DNA from: Flexifilum sp963727545
GTDB lineage: Bacteria > Chloroflexota > Anaerolineae > Aggregatilineales > Phototrophicaceae
Reading direction: 5' to 3'
Assembly: GCA_963727545.1 (NCBI GenBank)
Contig: CAVSGS010000006.1
Coordinates: forward strand, 186,001 to 250,000
Length of the DNA stretch: 64,000 bases
Part shown: piece after piece, positions 7,819 through 16,792 of the stretch
Layout of the letters: each line of letters starts with the position of its first letter
Position numbering within the stretch: position 1 is the stretch's first letter
The notes under the pieces: model-generated
The model's input: only the letters and a program-made list of their open reading frames with translations
Database searches by the model: none
Told to the model about the DNA's origin: nothing
Position numbers and translations under genes: made by a program

Positions 7819-9195
7819 TCAGTTGACCACGCGCAGGGCATCGCAGGCGAGGCATTTGCCGTCGCGGACGATGGCGTAGCTGCTGGCGAGGTTGTCCCCG
7901 GTGGCGTCGACGTTGTCGATCAGCAGCAGGCGAATACGCCCGGTGTCGCGCGCGAGTTCGACCGTTTGCGCCAGCCACGCTGCTTGCTCGGCGCGGGTCG
8001 TCTCGGCTGACCATTCGTAGCCGGTCGGTGGCGTGCCCTCCGGCGCGAGATAGCCCAGATCGGTCAGGCAGAGCGGCTTATCGGGGAAGATACCGGCGTA
8101 GGTGCTGATCACCGCCGGATAGTAATAGAGGTAATTCGCGCCGCGCGGATCGCCGGTAACGCTAGTCGGCTCGGTCGCGCCCAGCGTGTAACTGACGCCG
8201 ATGCAGTCTGCCGCTTGCCCGACTCCCGCCGCTGCCATGCCGCGCAGATAGGGCAGGTCGTCGCAGCCGTCGCCGGTGCAGCCGTTGAAGGCACTCGTCT
8301 GCGCCAAGCCGCCGCTGATGACCAGCGTCGCCGGGTTGGCGCGCTTGATGGCTTGATAGGCGGCACTCAGCATTTGCGCGTAATTGCCCGGTCCGATCAA
8401 GTTGTGCGCCCATGCCTCCGGGCTGTTCATCGCGTCCCAGACCTGAATCGCGTCCGGCGCGAAGGCGGCGATCTCGCCCAAGTAGGCGGCAAACTGCGCG
8501 TTGTAGCCGGTCGGGTTGGCGCGCATCGCCTGCGGGTCGCCACTGATTTGCAGCAGCACGTTGAACCCGCGCTCGTGAGCGGTCTGGATAGCGCGCCGCG
8601 CCGTGTTCACCGAGTCGCCTGCCTGCCAGCGGAGCGCGATCCCGACCCACGTCAGCCCGGCGGAGGTCATGAACTCCGCCTGATCGAAGCTGACGACGAT
8701 CCCGCCAACGTCGAAGGGCAGCCCGGACGCGGGGCGCGGTGTCGCCGATGCCGCCAGCGTGGACGTCTCGCTCGGCGTCACGGGGATCACTTGGAGCGGC
8801 GTTTCGCTGGGCGTCGCCGGGGCGATCACCGTTGGCAGTGAGGTCGGCGTTGCCGGCGGCGCTGCCGTTGGTGCGGTCGTGGCTAGGGGTGTTGGCGACT
8901 CGACCGGCGTCGCGGGCAGCGGGAGCGGCACGCGCAAGCGCTGCCCGACGAAGATCAGGTTCGGATCGGTGATGCCGTTGGCTGCCATCAACTCGGTCAA
9001 GCTGACGTCATAGAGCCGGGCGATCGCGGCGAGACTATCACCCGGCGCGACGACGTAGATTTTGTCCGGTCGTTGGTCGGTTGGGGTCGCGTCTTGTGCC
9101 TGTACCGCCGGGATCGTCAGCAGCAGCGCCAGCAAGATCGACAGCGCGAGCCGGATAGCCGGCGTCAGCCGGACGCTGCATACGAGTTTGATCAT
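7819..9195 (-). CDS. Secreted LysM protein with glycosidase-like barrel lacking catalytic acids
   Basis: A signal peptide ends near AVQAQ, followed by a LysM domain at about 46-90 (KIYVVAPGDSLAAIARLY), which binds N-acetylglucosamine chains. A Thr/Pro linker leads to an approximately 290-residue domain that resembles GH39/GH5-type TIM barrels (WVGIALRW, FNVLLQISG, LVISGG). At the usual acid/base position (xWNEPN) the protein has VWDAMNSPEAW, and at the usual nucleophile (TEfGY) it has LTDLGYL, so both catalytic Glu residues appear replaced. It may therefore be a carbohydrate-binding surface protein and not an enzyme. It lies 13 bases downstream of another LysM gene on the same strand and probably shares its transcript. 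Confidence 0.75.
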   Translation of the reverse strand: MIKLVCSVRLTPAIRLALSILLALLLTIPAVQAQDATPTDQRPDKIYVVAPGDSLAAIARLYDVSLTELMAANGITDPNLIFVGQRLRVPLPLPATPVESPTPLATTAPTAAPPATPTSLPTVIAPATPSETPLQVIPVTPSETSTLAASATPRPASGLPFDVGGIVVSFDQAEFMTSAGLTWVGIALRWQAGDSVNTARRAIQTAHERGFNVLLQISGDPQAMRANPTGYNAQFAAYLGEIAAFAPDAIQVWDAMNSPEAWAHNLIGPGNYAQMLSAAYQAIKRANPATLVISGGLAQTSAFNGCTGDGCDDLPYLRGMAAAGVGQAADCIGVSYTLGATEPTSVTGDPRGANYLYYYPAVISTYAGIFPDKPLCLTDLGYLAPEGTPPTGYEWSAETTRAEQAAWLAQTVELARDTGRIRLLLIDNVDATGDNLASSYAIVRDGKCLACDALRVVN

Positions 9196-9208
9196 GCCCT
9201 TCAGCTGC

Positions 9209-9814
9209 CTACCATTGATAAACCGGGATTTGGATCACCAGACCCCAGTAGATTCGGTTTGGATTCCAAATGCCGTTGTACGAGGCGATTGCCTGTACCG
9301 TCGTGCCGAACGACGCCGCGATGCTGCCCAGCGTGTCGCCGGGGCGAATCACGTAGCTGATCACGGTCTGCTGCGGGGGTGGATAGCCGCCCGCCGGGAT
9401 GGTCAGGTACATGCCCGCGTAAATCCAGTTGATGTTATAGATGTTGTTCGCCTGCGCGATCGCCCAGACGGTCGTGCCGAAGTAGCGGGCGATGCTGGCG
9501 AGCGTATCACCGTAGCGCACGATGTAGTAGGTGGTCTGCGTCGGCGGTGGGGTGGTGCCACCCGTCGGGATGATCAAGCGCTGACCGGCATAAATCCAGT
9601 TCGGGTTCCAAATCCCGTTGGCGGCGGCGATCGCTTGCACGGTCGTGCCGTAATAGCTGGCGATCATGGCGAGGGTTTCGCCACGCTCGACGATGTGGGT
9701 TGTCTGCCCGTAGGACTGGGTAGTCGCCTGCAGGCTGCTCGGTGCGGCAGCGGCGGGCGCAACCGCAGCAGATAGTAACGCCAGTACACAAAGGATCAGG
9801 ATAAATCGACGCAC
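9209..9814 (-). CDS. Secreted protein with three LysM domains
   Basis: The chosen start is GTG at 9814, with GGAAGGGC six bases upstream; a longer reading to 9901 would add 29 polar residues before the signal peptide. Residues 1-25 form a Sec signal (RRFILILCVLALLSAAVAP). Three LysM repeats follow, each with a GxTLxxIA-type motif (ERGETLAMIASYYG, RYGDTLASIARYFG, RPGDTLGSIAASFG) and a shared NxIYxxNxIYxG tail, joined by short Pro-rich linkers. LysM repeats bind peptidoglycan or chitin-like glycans, so the protein is likely wall-associated. There is no catalytic domain. The 269 bases upstream (to 10083) are A+T-rich, hold divergent promoters, and show no further gene. Confidence 0.85.
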   Translation of the reverse strand: MRRFILILCVLALLSAAVAPAAAAPSSLQATTQSYGQTTHIVERGETLAMIASYYGTTVQAIAAANGIWNPNWIYAGQRLIIPTGGTTPPPTQTTYYIVRYGDTLASIARYFGTTVWAIAQANNIYNINWIYAGMYLTIPAGGYPPPQQTVISYVIRPGDTLGSIAASFGTTVQAIASYNGIWNPNRIYWGLVIQIPVYQW

Positions 9815-10083
9815 AACGCCCTTCCTTTCGGAGTTAGAAAAAAACGAATTAACCGCACTTTTTAATGCCGAGTTTACGATATTCGGCGCATCTTCTTTCA
9901 ATATAGCATAAGAACCGTTTTTCCGTTGAGCTTTTGCAGCTAAAAAACGTAAAAGTTAGGAATTGGTTTGAGAAACTTTTCTCGGACGTCTGCCGACTAA
10001 AATAGCAGAAACGTCTATCGAGACGCTTACTGAGGTCTCTACGGCAGAATCTCCCTATTCAAATTAGTGTCGAAAGGCTGTTC

Positions 10084-10807
10084 ATGATGCTGTCGCACAG
10101 AACTAGAGTGTTCGGTCTAGCTGTCATTGGCTTTCTGATTCTGGTTGTCGGGACGCAGGCGATCTTCGCCGACCAGTATTACTGGCGTTGGACGTCGGCG
10201 ACCGGGTATGAGTGTGGCGCTGATGGCGACGATTATCTTCACGTTGGTACTCAGAATTACGAGTTCAGCCTCCCTGCCAGCGGTGCCGTGATCAATCAAT
10301 ATGAGATCGACAATGGGGCGTCCAGCTACGTCGGCGATCTCACGGGGTTGAGCGGCAGCGGATCGGGCACTGAAGTGATCGACGCCGACCATCACGGCTC
10401 CGATCCCTACACCTACGCCTTTCAACGCGATACGATGGTCGATGGTAAGCTGGTCTATCGCAGCACCCTCACCTACACCTGCACTTACCTCGGCGAGGGC
10501 ACCGACGTGAACGTGACCATCGTCAACCAAGCCTTCGGCGAAGGCACTTGCCCGGCGCTGCCGGTCGGCTCGGTCGTCGGCGCGCTGCCGAATGAGCAGA
10601 TCGCGTTCTACGCCCCCGGCAAGATCACCGTGCCGAACGTCATTGTCAACCCCGGCACCTACTGGGTCATGGGGCAAGACGCCAGCGGCGAGTACTACAA
10701 GATCCTGATCGCCTGTCAATACTTGTGGGTGCCTATCGATTCGATGCAGCCGAGCTATCCAAGCGCCGTGGACGGGACAGCCGCTGCCGACCAACGTCGT
10801 CAGCTAA
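10084..10807 (+). CDS. Secreted protein with TYWV/CQYLWVP module, paralog 1 (frameshifted end)
   Basis: A signal anchor (VIGFLILVVGTQAIFA) precedes an approximately 140-residue Cys-containing domain, then a C-terminal module: TCPALPVGSVVGALP, FYAPGK, NPGTYWVMGQDASGEYYKI and CQYLWVP. The same module ends the next gene. After VPIDSMQPSY one extra C at about 10760 shifts the frame; in the corrected frame the protein ends QAPWTGQPLPTNVVS at 10807, matching the corrected end of paralog 2. Read literally, the frame instead runs through a family P repeat to 10926, giving an unrelated Cys/Arg-rich tail. GAAAGG upstream of ATG 10084/10087 is the ribosome-binding site. Function unknown; the paired cysteines suggest an exported, disulfide-stabilised protein. 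Confidence 0.65.
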
Positions 10808-10828
10808 CACGGATTATCGGATGTTTTT

Positions 10829-10888
10829 GTAGGGGCGCAGCGTGCTGCGCCCTTTTGACTCCTCGCCAGCGAACAGCACGCTGCGCCC
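10829..10888. repeat. Two half-sized family P palindromes, GCGCAGC core
   Basis: GTAGGGGCGCAGCGTGCTGC at 10829 and CAGCACGCTGCGCCC at 10874 are related palindromes, each lacking the CTAC end and each followed by a T-run (CCCTTTT, CCCTTTTT), so they may end transcription of paralog 1. Confidence 0.6.
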
Positions 10889-11014
10889 TTTTTGCTGCCA
10901 TCTTTCCCCGGCGTCATTCACCGTAAGCTCAGGAAATTCAGCCACCCCAAAATTAGACAAGGTGGTATTTTAGAGCAACTCGAACAACGCAATAAAATAG
11001 TAAGGGAGGGACCT

Positions 11015-11783
11015 GTGAAAATACCTCGTCTGAGTCTCGCGGCGGTATTCGTGTTGGTCGCGTTGCTCAGTAGTTCCGGTTTCACCGCGCTGGCGTTCAC
11101 CGGCGTCACGCTCAGCGTTCCGGGGAAATACGCGCCTACAGGACATTGCAGCGGCACACCGATCGAAATCGACTATACGGTGGCGCATCTGACCGATGAT
11201 AGCGGCGGCTATGACTATTTCGGGGTGCTTACCTTCGATGGCAGCGGTAACATCATCGATGCCTACTCGTATCCCGTCGATGCTGCTTCATCCGTGCCCC
11301 TGTCCGCCTTTTTCCTCACTTTTCCCGGCTACGACAATCTGCCCGACCCGGTATCACGTCCCTTTACCACCGTAGTCTACGACCTTCCCTTCTACGATCA
11401 TTCCGGTCATTCCGGCTCTGAGATCGCCAGCTATGTCCAGTCGAACGGCAGCGAAGTCGCGCGCACGACCTTCGATCCGTCCTTCGTCCCGGAGTGTGCC
11501 GCGCTGCCGCAGGTGGTGACGAGCACCTGTCCCGCGCTGCCGGATGGCTCGGTCGTCGGCGACCTGCCGATGCCGACGCAGGCGTTCTACGCGCCGGGGA
11601 AGGTCTCGCCGGGATTGATGCTCAACCCCGGCACCTACTGGGTAATCGGCGCGGACGAGAGCGGCGGCTATTACAAGATCCTGCTCTCCTGTCAGTATTT
11701 GTGGGTGCCGGTCGAACTCGATGCAGCCGAGCTATCAAGCGCCGTGGAGCGGTCAGCCGCTCCCGACGCGGGTGGTGAACTAA
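11015..11783 (+). CDS. Secreted protein with TYWV/CQYLWVP module, paralog 2 (frameshifted end)
   Basis: GTG 11015 follows GGGAGGG at good spacing and begins a signal peptide (LSLAAVFVLVALLSSSG). A domain of about 150 residues, not clearly alike in the two paralogs, is followed by the shared module (TCPALPDGSVVGDLP, FYAPGK, NPGTYWVIGADESGGYYKI, CQYLWVP). An extra C at about 11717 shifts the frame; the corrected reading gives SMQPSYQAPWSGQPLPTRVV and a stop at 11781-11783. Uncorrected, the frame runs into a family A repeat and stops at 11866. The tandem pair arose by duplication followed by divergence of the N-terminal halves. The substrate or partner is unknown. Confidence 0.65.
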
Positions 11784-11804
11784 TCGAAACCCCACCCCAA
11801 GCAA

Positions 11805-11950
11805 CCACAGGGGTAGGTTTTAACTTTGCGCTTACCTCACCCCTAAATCCCCTCTCCATTACATAGAGAGGGGACTTCAATTGCGCATCGAGCGCGTATT
11901 TGTTTTCTCCCCTCGCCCCGCTTGCGTGGGAGAGGGGCAGGGGGTGAGGG
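11805..11950. mobile_element. Family A MITE-like element, copy A2 (right end decayed)
   Basis: The left end reads CCACAGGGGTAGGTTTTAA, followed by the usual CTTACCTCACCCCTAAATCC body. The right half has diverged and lacks the ACCTACCC end, although GGGGGTGAGG remains. Confidence 0.65.
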
Positions 11951-11959
11951 GTCACAAAA

Positions 11960-11984
11960 AGAGCGACTCGACTTGAGTCGCTCT
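11960..11984 (-). terminator. Rho-independent terminator of the NMT1/THI5 ABC operon
   Basis: On the minus strand the 10-bp stem AGAGCGACTC / GAGTCGCTCT with a 5-base loop is followed directly by TTTTT. It sits 24 bases after the stop codon of the substrate-binding protein gene. Confidence 0.8.
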
Positions 11985-12008
11985 TGTGCTGCTGCGAACG
12001 ATTGCTAC

Positions 12009-13112
12009 TTACTCGCCGTTGGGCGTGATTTCCACCGTCGGGGCGACGTAATCCGCGCCGGTCACGTCGAGGTCGGGCATGTCGGCTTGCAGGCTGTCGA
12101 GCGCCGCCTGTGCCAAGTCGGTGCGATAGGCGTAGCCTTCGCCCTGCGTCGCTTCGGAGATGATGCCGTAGTCCAGCGCGATCTGCGCCGTGATGTCGAA
12201 GGCTGCCGGGTCCATGATGCCGATGCCATCGGGCGAGGGCCAGATCAGCTTGTTGACTTCGTTCATCTGCCACGCCTGATGTCCCGCGCCCAGCGTCGGA
12301 CCGGCGTCGAGCACGAAACCGACGCATTCGTCCGGATTATCGCGGCATTCGATCCAGCCGCGGAAGGTCGCGCGCAGGAACTTGATCGCGATTTCCTCGC
12401 TGCCGTCCTGAGCCAGCCAAGCGGCATTGGCGAACACGCCGTCTTCCAGCATCGCCGTGCCGTAGTCGTTGAAGTCGAGCACGTTCAGGTCGTCCATCGT
12501 GTAGACCGGGAACGTCCCGTCTTCGCCGACCGTCTCCAAGACCTGCGCCATTTCGTTGTAGGTCATGGCGGAAGCGGCGTCGATCTCGTGGTTGATGAAG
12601 GCGTTCATGTCGAATGCCTGCTGCGCGATGGTCACGTCATCCGGGTTTTCGGGGTCGAGTCCGGCTTTGGTCAGCGCGGCGTAAGTCGGGAACTGATTAC
12701 CGCAGCACCACACGCCGACGACCTTACCGGCGAGGTCGGGGAAGGTGGTCAAGCCGCTGTCCTTCCACGTCAGTTGGCGCATACCACTGCGCTGGTAAAT
12801 CTGCGCAATGCTGATCACGTCTTGTCCGGTGGCACGGGTGGCGAGGATGTTGCCCATCCAGTCGGTGCCGAATTCGGCATCGCCCGCCGCGACTAACTGC
12901 TGCGGGTTGATGTCGGTGCCCGCCGGGACAATCGTCACGTCCAAGCCTTCATCGGTATAGTAACCGAGCGCATCCGCTGCGTAATAGCCGGCAAACTGCG
13001 CCTGCGGAACCCACTTGAGCACGACGCTCACGGGGGTCAAATCCTGCGCTCCGGCGAGCGAGAACGACGCCAAGAGCAACAACGCGAGTGCAAGAACCAT
13101 CACCTTACGCAT
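12009..13112 (-). CDS. NMT1/THI5-family ABC substrate-binding protein
   Basis: ATG 13112 follows AAGGAGGCGG. The signal peptide (VMVLALALLLLASFSLAGAQ) is followed by the NMT1/THI5 fold: VVLKWVPQAQFAGYYAA, an LGYYTDEGLDV strand-helix, and GVWCCGN where thiamine-precursor binders carry a Cys-rich loop. Members of this family feed importers of hydroxymethylpyrimidine, riboflavin, sulfonates or nitrate; the sequence alone does not decide between them. It is the last gene of a minus-strand cluster of permease, ATPase, permease and binding protein, and is followed by a clear terminator. No TPP or FMN riboswitch was recognised upstream of the cluster. A DHODH-like gene stands head-to-head beyond the first permease, which may hint at a pyrimidine-type substrate. 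Confidence 0.85.
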   Translation of the reverse strand: MRKVMVLALALLLLASFSLAGAQDLTPVSVVLKWVPQAQFAGYYAADALGYYTDEGLDVTIVPAGTDINPQQLVAAGDAEFGTDWMGNILATRATGQDVISIAQIYQRSGMRQLTWKDSGLTTFPDLAGKVVGVWCCGNQFPTYAALTKAGLDPENPDDVTIAQQAFDMNAFINHEIDAASAMTYNEMAQVLETVGEDGTFPVYTMDDLNVLDFNDYGTAMLEDGVFANAAWLAQDGSEEIAIKFLRATFRGWIECRDNPDECVGFVLDAGPTLGAGHQAWQMNEVNKLIWPSPDGIGIMDPAAFDITAQIALDYGIISEATQGEGYAYRTDLAQAALDSLQADMPDLDVTGADYVAPTVEITPNGE

Positions 13113-13136
13113 ACCGCCTCCTTGTAAAACGAATAA

Positions 13137-13282
13137 GTGAAGTACAGAGTACGAAGTACCGAGTACCGAGTGAAAAGCGACCTCACCCCCCGACCCCCTC
13201 TCCACTAGTGGAGAGGGGGAGGCGAACGACGGGAGAGGATCGTTTTTACTCAGTACTCAGTACTCGGCACTCGGTACCTCTT
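13137..13282. repeat. Composite inverted repeat (GTACCGAGT words around a family E unit)
   Basis: AGTACCGAGTACCGAGTG at the left and CTCGGCACTCGGTACC at the right are inverted versions of one another. Between them lies CTCACCCCCCGACCCCCTCT with its GTGGAGAGGGGG arm. It separates the binding-protein gene from its permease. Confidence 0.55.
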
Positions 13283-13294
13283 TTTTCTTTTAAC

Positions 13295-14616
13295 TCATTT
13301 CTCGCGGAACGAGACGTGCCACGCCAGCAGCGCTCGTTCGACGCTGGAAACCACCAGATAGAACAGGATGCCAAACAGCGCGGCGACGAAAATCGCCGAC
13401 CACGCCTCCGGGTATTTGAACAACCCGGCATCGTCGCGGATGCGCCAGCCTAAGCCCGCCGTCGATCCGCCGAAGTATTCGCTGACAATCGCGCCGATCA
13501 TCGCCAGCGTGGTGCCGACCTTCAGCGCCGAGAAGATGAACGGCAGCGCGCTCGGCAGCCGCAGCTTGCGGAAGATGTCCATCGGCTTGCGCCGCGTAGG
13601 ATTTCATCAACTCCAGCGACAGCGGATCGACCGAAGTCAGCCCGCGCACCGTGCTGATCATCGCCGGGAAGTAGACCATCACCGCGACGATGGCGATCTT
13701 CGAGAACGGATTGAGCGCGCCGAACCAGTTGTTGAAGATCGGCGCGAGCGCGATGATCGGGATCGCGTTGATCATGATGGCGACCGGCAGCAGCGCCTTG
13801 CTGAAGCTGACGAAGCGCGACGAGACGATTCCCGTCAGGACGCCCGCGCCACAGCCGAGCATGAAGCCCCAGAAGGCGTTCTGGAAGGTGTTCCAGCCCG
13901 CCGAGATCAGCTTGGGATAGATGTCGATAAAGGTCGCGCCGATCACGGTTGGGCGCGGCAGCAAAAACTGCTCGATCTTGAAGACGTAGATGATCAATTC
14001 CCATAACAGCACCACCAGCACCCCGATCAGGAGCGCCGCGCCCTGCTTGCGGAGCGCTCGACGATAGAGCGAGAGGCGATTCCACGGCTGCCAGAGGATC
14101 ACAATGCTGATCAGCGCGAGATACTCGCTGAAGGTCGCCAGCGGCAGCGCTTGATCGAGCAGCGCGGTCGGCGTGTCGGCGGTCAGGCGTGCGGTGAACA
14201 ATTCTTGCGGCGCGCCGACCAGTGCGCCGAACAGGTTGAAACTCAGCAGAATCGCCAGTGCTGCGATCAGTGTATAGGCACTCAGCACGATCGCGCTCCC
14301 CAATAACAAGGGGTTGTCTGCCTCACCGTACTCCGCGGTTGGCGTAGATCAGCACCGCCGCGCACAGGATCAGCCCGGCGGCGATGGTCGGCTGCAGGGT
14401 GGCGTTGCGAAAGGCGCTGCCGAACTGCGTCCCGTACTGCAGCAGCGGATTTTGAATGCTGTAGGTGACGAGCACGAAGAACAGCGCCGCCAGCGCCAGC
14501 AGATCGCGCCCCATGGTGCGGTTGTCGAACATCTTGTCGGCGACTTCGGCGTAGATCGCGTCCGACGATGCCTCGATGTCGCTGCTGGCGTGCTGGGAGA
14601 ATTTGATCGCGCTCAC
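13295..14616 (-). CDS. ABC transporter permease with N-terminal membrane extension, two frameshifts
   Basis: Three overlapping frames form one gene. Residues 1-97 (from ATG 14616) hold helices such as LLALAALFFVLVTYSI; an extra G at about 14333 shifts into EYGEADNPLLLGSAIVL; the main BPD_transp_1 part follows with TFQNAFWGFMLGCGAGVLTG and SLELMKSYAA; an extra C at about 13591 then shifts into MDIFRKLRLPSALPFIFSAL, the EAA-type loop that docks on the ATPase. The total of about 440 residues is longer than the 250-300 usual for SsuC/ThiX-type permeases because of about four extra N-terminal helices. ATGA overlap with the ATPase gene predicts coupling. The intact EAA loop implies that the protein is functional in the organism. 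Confidence 0.75.
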
Positions 14617-15398
14617 GGGCTGACTCCTTCGTGCAGCGCGTGGCGAACCCGATTCATCAGGCGGAAGAACTGGTCGAGGTCGCGCGTCTCGGAACTGCGC
14701 GGACGGGGCAGGTCGATGTCGACGATCTCGGCGATGCGTCCCGGTCGCGCCGAGAGCACCACCACCCGCGACGACAGATAGACCGCCTCGCTGATGCTGT
14801 GGGTCACGAAGATCACGGTCATGTCAGGGAACTGCGTCCAGATGCGCAGCAGTTCGTTGTTCATGCGCTCGCGCGTCATCTCGTCCAGCGCGCCGAACGG
14901 CTCGTCCATCAGCAGGATTTGCGGCTGGAACGCCAGCGCCCGCGCGATGCTGACGCGCTGCTGCATCCCGCCGGAAAGCTGCCACGGATACTTGTCTTCG
15001 AATTCGCCCAACTCGACCAGCTTGAGCATCTCGCGCGTTCGCTCGACCCGCTCGGCTTTGGAATACTTCATGATCTCCAGCGGCAGCTGCACGTTCTTGC
15101 CGACGGTGCGCCAGTCGTAGAGCGTCGGCGCTTGGAAGACGAAGCCGTAATCCTGATCCTTGCGCGCCTGTGCTGCCGTCTTGCCGTTGACCGTCACTGC
15201 GCCCTGCGTCGGGACGATCAAGTCGCCGATGATGCGCAGCAGCGTGCTTTTGCCGCAGCCCGACGGACCGATCAGCGAGATGAACTCGCCTTTCTCGACC
15301 TCAAGGTTGATGTTCGCCAGCGCGTTGACGACCGTGCCGTCCGCCGTGCGGAAGGTCTTCGAGATGTTGTCGATGCTGATGATTGCGGGCACATGCAA
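14613..15398 (-). CDS. ABC transporter ATP-binding protein (SsuB/TauB/ThiZ type)
   Basis: The protein has 261 residues, the usual length for this family. Walker A is GPSGCGKST, the Q-loop lies in YGFVFQAPTLYDWRT, the signature is LSGGMQQRVSIARAL, Walker B is ILLMDEPFGALDE and the switch histidine is in VIFVTHSISEA. It energises import of the solute carried by the NMT1/THI5 binding protein encoded two genes downstream. Its stop overlaps the start of the extended permease as ATGA. GTG/ATG choice: ATG at 15398 begins MHVPAIISIDNISKTF and agrees with the family start. A 240-bp block of repeats separates it from the other permease, so an internal promoter or terminator is possible there. Confidence 0.92.
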   Translation of the reverse strand: MHVPAIISIDNISKTFRTADGTVVNALANINLEVEKGEFISLIGPSGCGKSTLLRIIGDLIVPTQGAVTVNGKTAAQARKDQDYGFVFQAPTLYDWRTVGKNVQLPLEIMKYSKAERVERTREMLKLVELGEFEDKYPWQLSGGMQQRVSIARALAFQPQILLMDEPFGALDEMTRERMNNELLRIWTQFPDMTVIFVTHSISEAVYLSSRVVVLSARPGRIAEIVDIDLPRPRSSETRDLDQFFRLMNRVRHALHEGVSP

Positions 15399-15404
15399 AA
15401 CCTT

Positions 15405-15637
15405 TTAGCTTTTAGCGATCAGCTTTCAGCAGTCAGCCAGAGCAAAAAGCTGATGGCAAATTCGTCCTGCAAGTTCTTGCCTTCGCCCAAACATCGATCT
15501 TGGGCTTTTCTCCCCCTCTCTACGCAGTGGAGAGGGGGTCGGGGGGTGAGGTCTGTAGGGGCGTTATATATAACGCCCCTACGCCGTAGGCTTGTTTTGT
15601 GCTTGAGCTGATAGCTGACTGCTGAAAGCTAACAGCT
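15405..15637. repeat. Composite repeat block: family D, E and P units between two operon genes
   Basis: The order is family D (15405-15445), a reversed family E unit (15513-15553), a perfect 28-bp family P palindrome with TTATATATAA core (15555-15582) and a second family D unit (15603-15637). No gene is present. The block lies within the ABC cluster and could stall or end transcription. Confidence 0.7.
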
Positions 15638-16550
15638 ACTCGCTCTCCTCTACCCGCCACCTGACCACCGCCCGCTCGATCAGCGCCATGACGGTGAAGA
15701 ACAGGATGCCGAGCAAGCCCGACGCCGCAATCGTCGCCCACAGGCGCGGCGGCGACTGGTTGTAGTAGCGGGCGAAGTTCAAAATAGCGATGCCCAAGCC
15801 GTTCTGGATGCCCGACGGCAGCTCGCCGATGATCGCGCCGACGACGCTCGCCGTCGCCGAGATTTTCAGCGCCGTGAAGATTTGCGGCAGCGCGTTGGGC
15901 AGCCGCAGCTTGATCAGGATTTCCCACTTGCTGGCGGCGTAGGTCTGCATCAGTTCGTAAGCCGTCTCCGGCACCGAGGTCAAGCCGCGCAGGGTGTAGA
16001 TCGTCACCGGGAAGAAGGTCAGGTAGGCGGCGATCATCGGCACCGACCACTCGACCGCACCGGCGCGGCTCATCCAGATCACCACCATCGGCGCGACCGC
16101 GAGGATCGGCACGGTCTGCGAGGCGACGACGTAGGGCAGCAGCCCGCGCTGGAGCAGTGACGAATGCGCGAAGACAATCGCCAGCGCGAAGCCGATCACG
16201 CCGCCGAGCAGGAAGCCGCGCAGCGCCGCCCCGAAGGTATACAGTCCATTTTGCAGCAGCATCAGGTAAAGCGGATCGCCGTTGCGCTGTGCCGGTTCGC
16301 TGAAGGCGCGGGCGATGTCGGCGAGATGGGGAAGTTGGCTGTCGTTGAGGATGGTCAGGTCGATGCTGGTGCCGCCGACGTTCAAGGCGTAATCATTGGC
16401 AGCGCCGAAGGCTTTCGCGCCCTCCCAGACCAACGCCAGCATGACGACCAGCAGCACCGAGAGCAGCGCGGTCTTGATGCCGCTGTAATCGGTCGGAGGC
16501 GCTTCGGCGCGCACGTCGAGCTGGGTGGCGGTGCGTGCCTCAGTTGCCAT
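15636..16550 (-). CDS. ABC transporter permease (NMT1/THI5-type importer)
   Basis: The protein is 304 residues with six membrane segments. It contains the conserved permease region LLPYVVASQTVPILAVAPM and the EAA-type loop (ELMQTYAASKWEILIKLRLP), which contacts the ATPase. It is 29% longer at the N-terminus than a minimal permease because of a cytoplasmic lead (MATEARTATQLDVRAEAPP) and a periplasm-facing loop after helix 1. It is the first gene of the minus-strand importer cluster; the other permease lies beyond the ATPase, so the transporter is probably a heterodimer. The 242 bases upstream are A+T-rich, contain no repeat, and hold the divergent promoters for this cluster and for the DHODH-like gene. 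Confidence 0.88.
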   Translation of the reverse strand: MATEARTATQLDVRAEAPPTDYSGIKTALLSVLLVVMLALVWEGAKAFGAANDYALNVGGTSIDLTILNDSQLPHLADIARAFSEPAQRNGDPLYLMLLQNGLYTFGAALRGFLLGGVIGFALAIVFAHSSLLQRGLLPYVVASQTVPILAVAPMVVIWMSRAGAVEWSVPMIAAYLTFFPVTIYTLRGLTSVPETAYELMQTYAASKWEILIKLRLPNALPQIFTALKISATASVVGAIIGELPSGIQNGLGIAILNFARYYNQSPPRLWATIAASGLLGILFFTVMALIERAVVRWRVEESE

Positions 16551-16792
16551 GAGCGTACCCCATACTTATCAACTTTGACTAAATATGTCCGGCTTGTAAT
16601 AGATTATCTATTGTATAGATCAATAAATGGATTCGCCAATTATCGATCAGTGACAAATTCGCCCCGGACCTTTTGTGCATTTTTTCTCAAATCGACCGAA
16701 ATTGGCTGGAACTAGCTCTTATTTTGCTGATTCGTGTAAACTTGGGTTATTGTCGATTCGCTGTTCGATCAGGAGTATCGGTACTTACACCA

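Noticed and set aside
16551..16792. FMN or TPP riboswitch upstream of the NMT1/THI5 cluster
   Set aside because: No conserved riboswitch core words were recognised in either direction. The region looks like ordinary divergent promoters.
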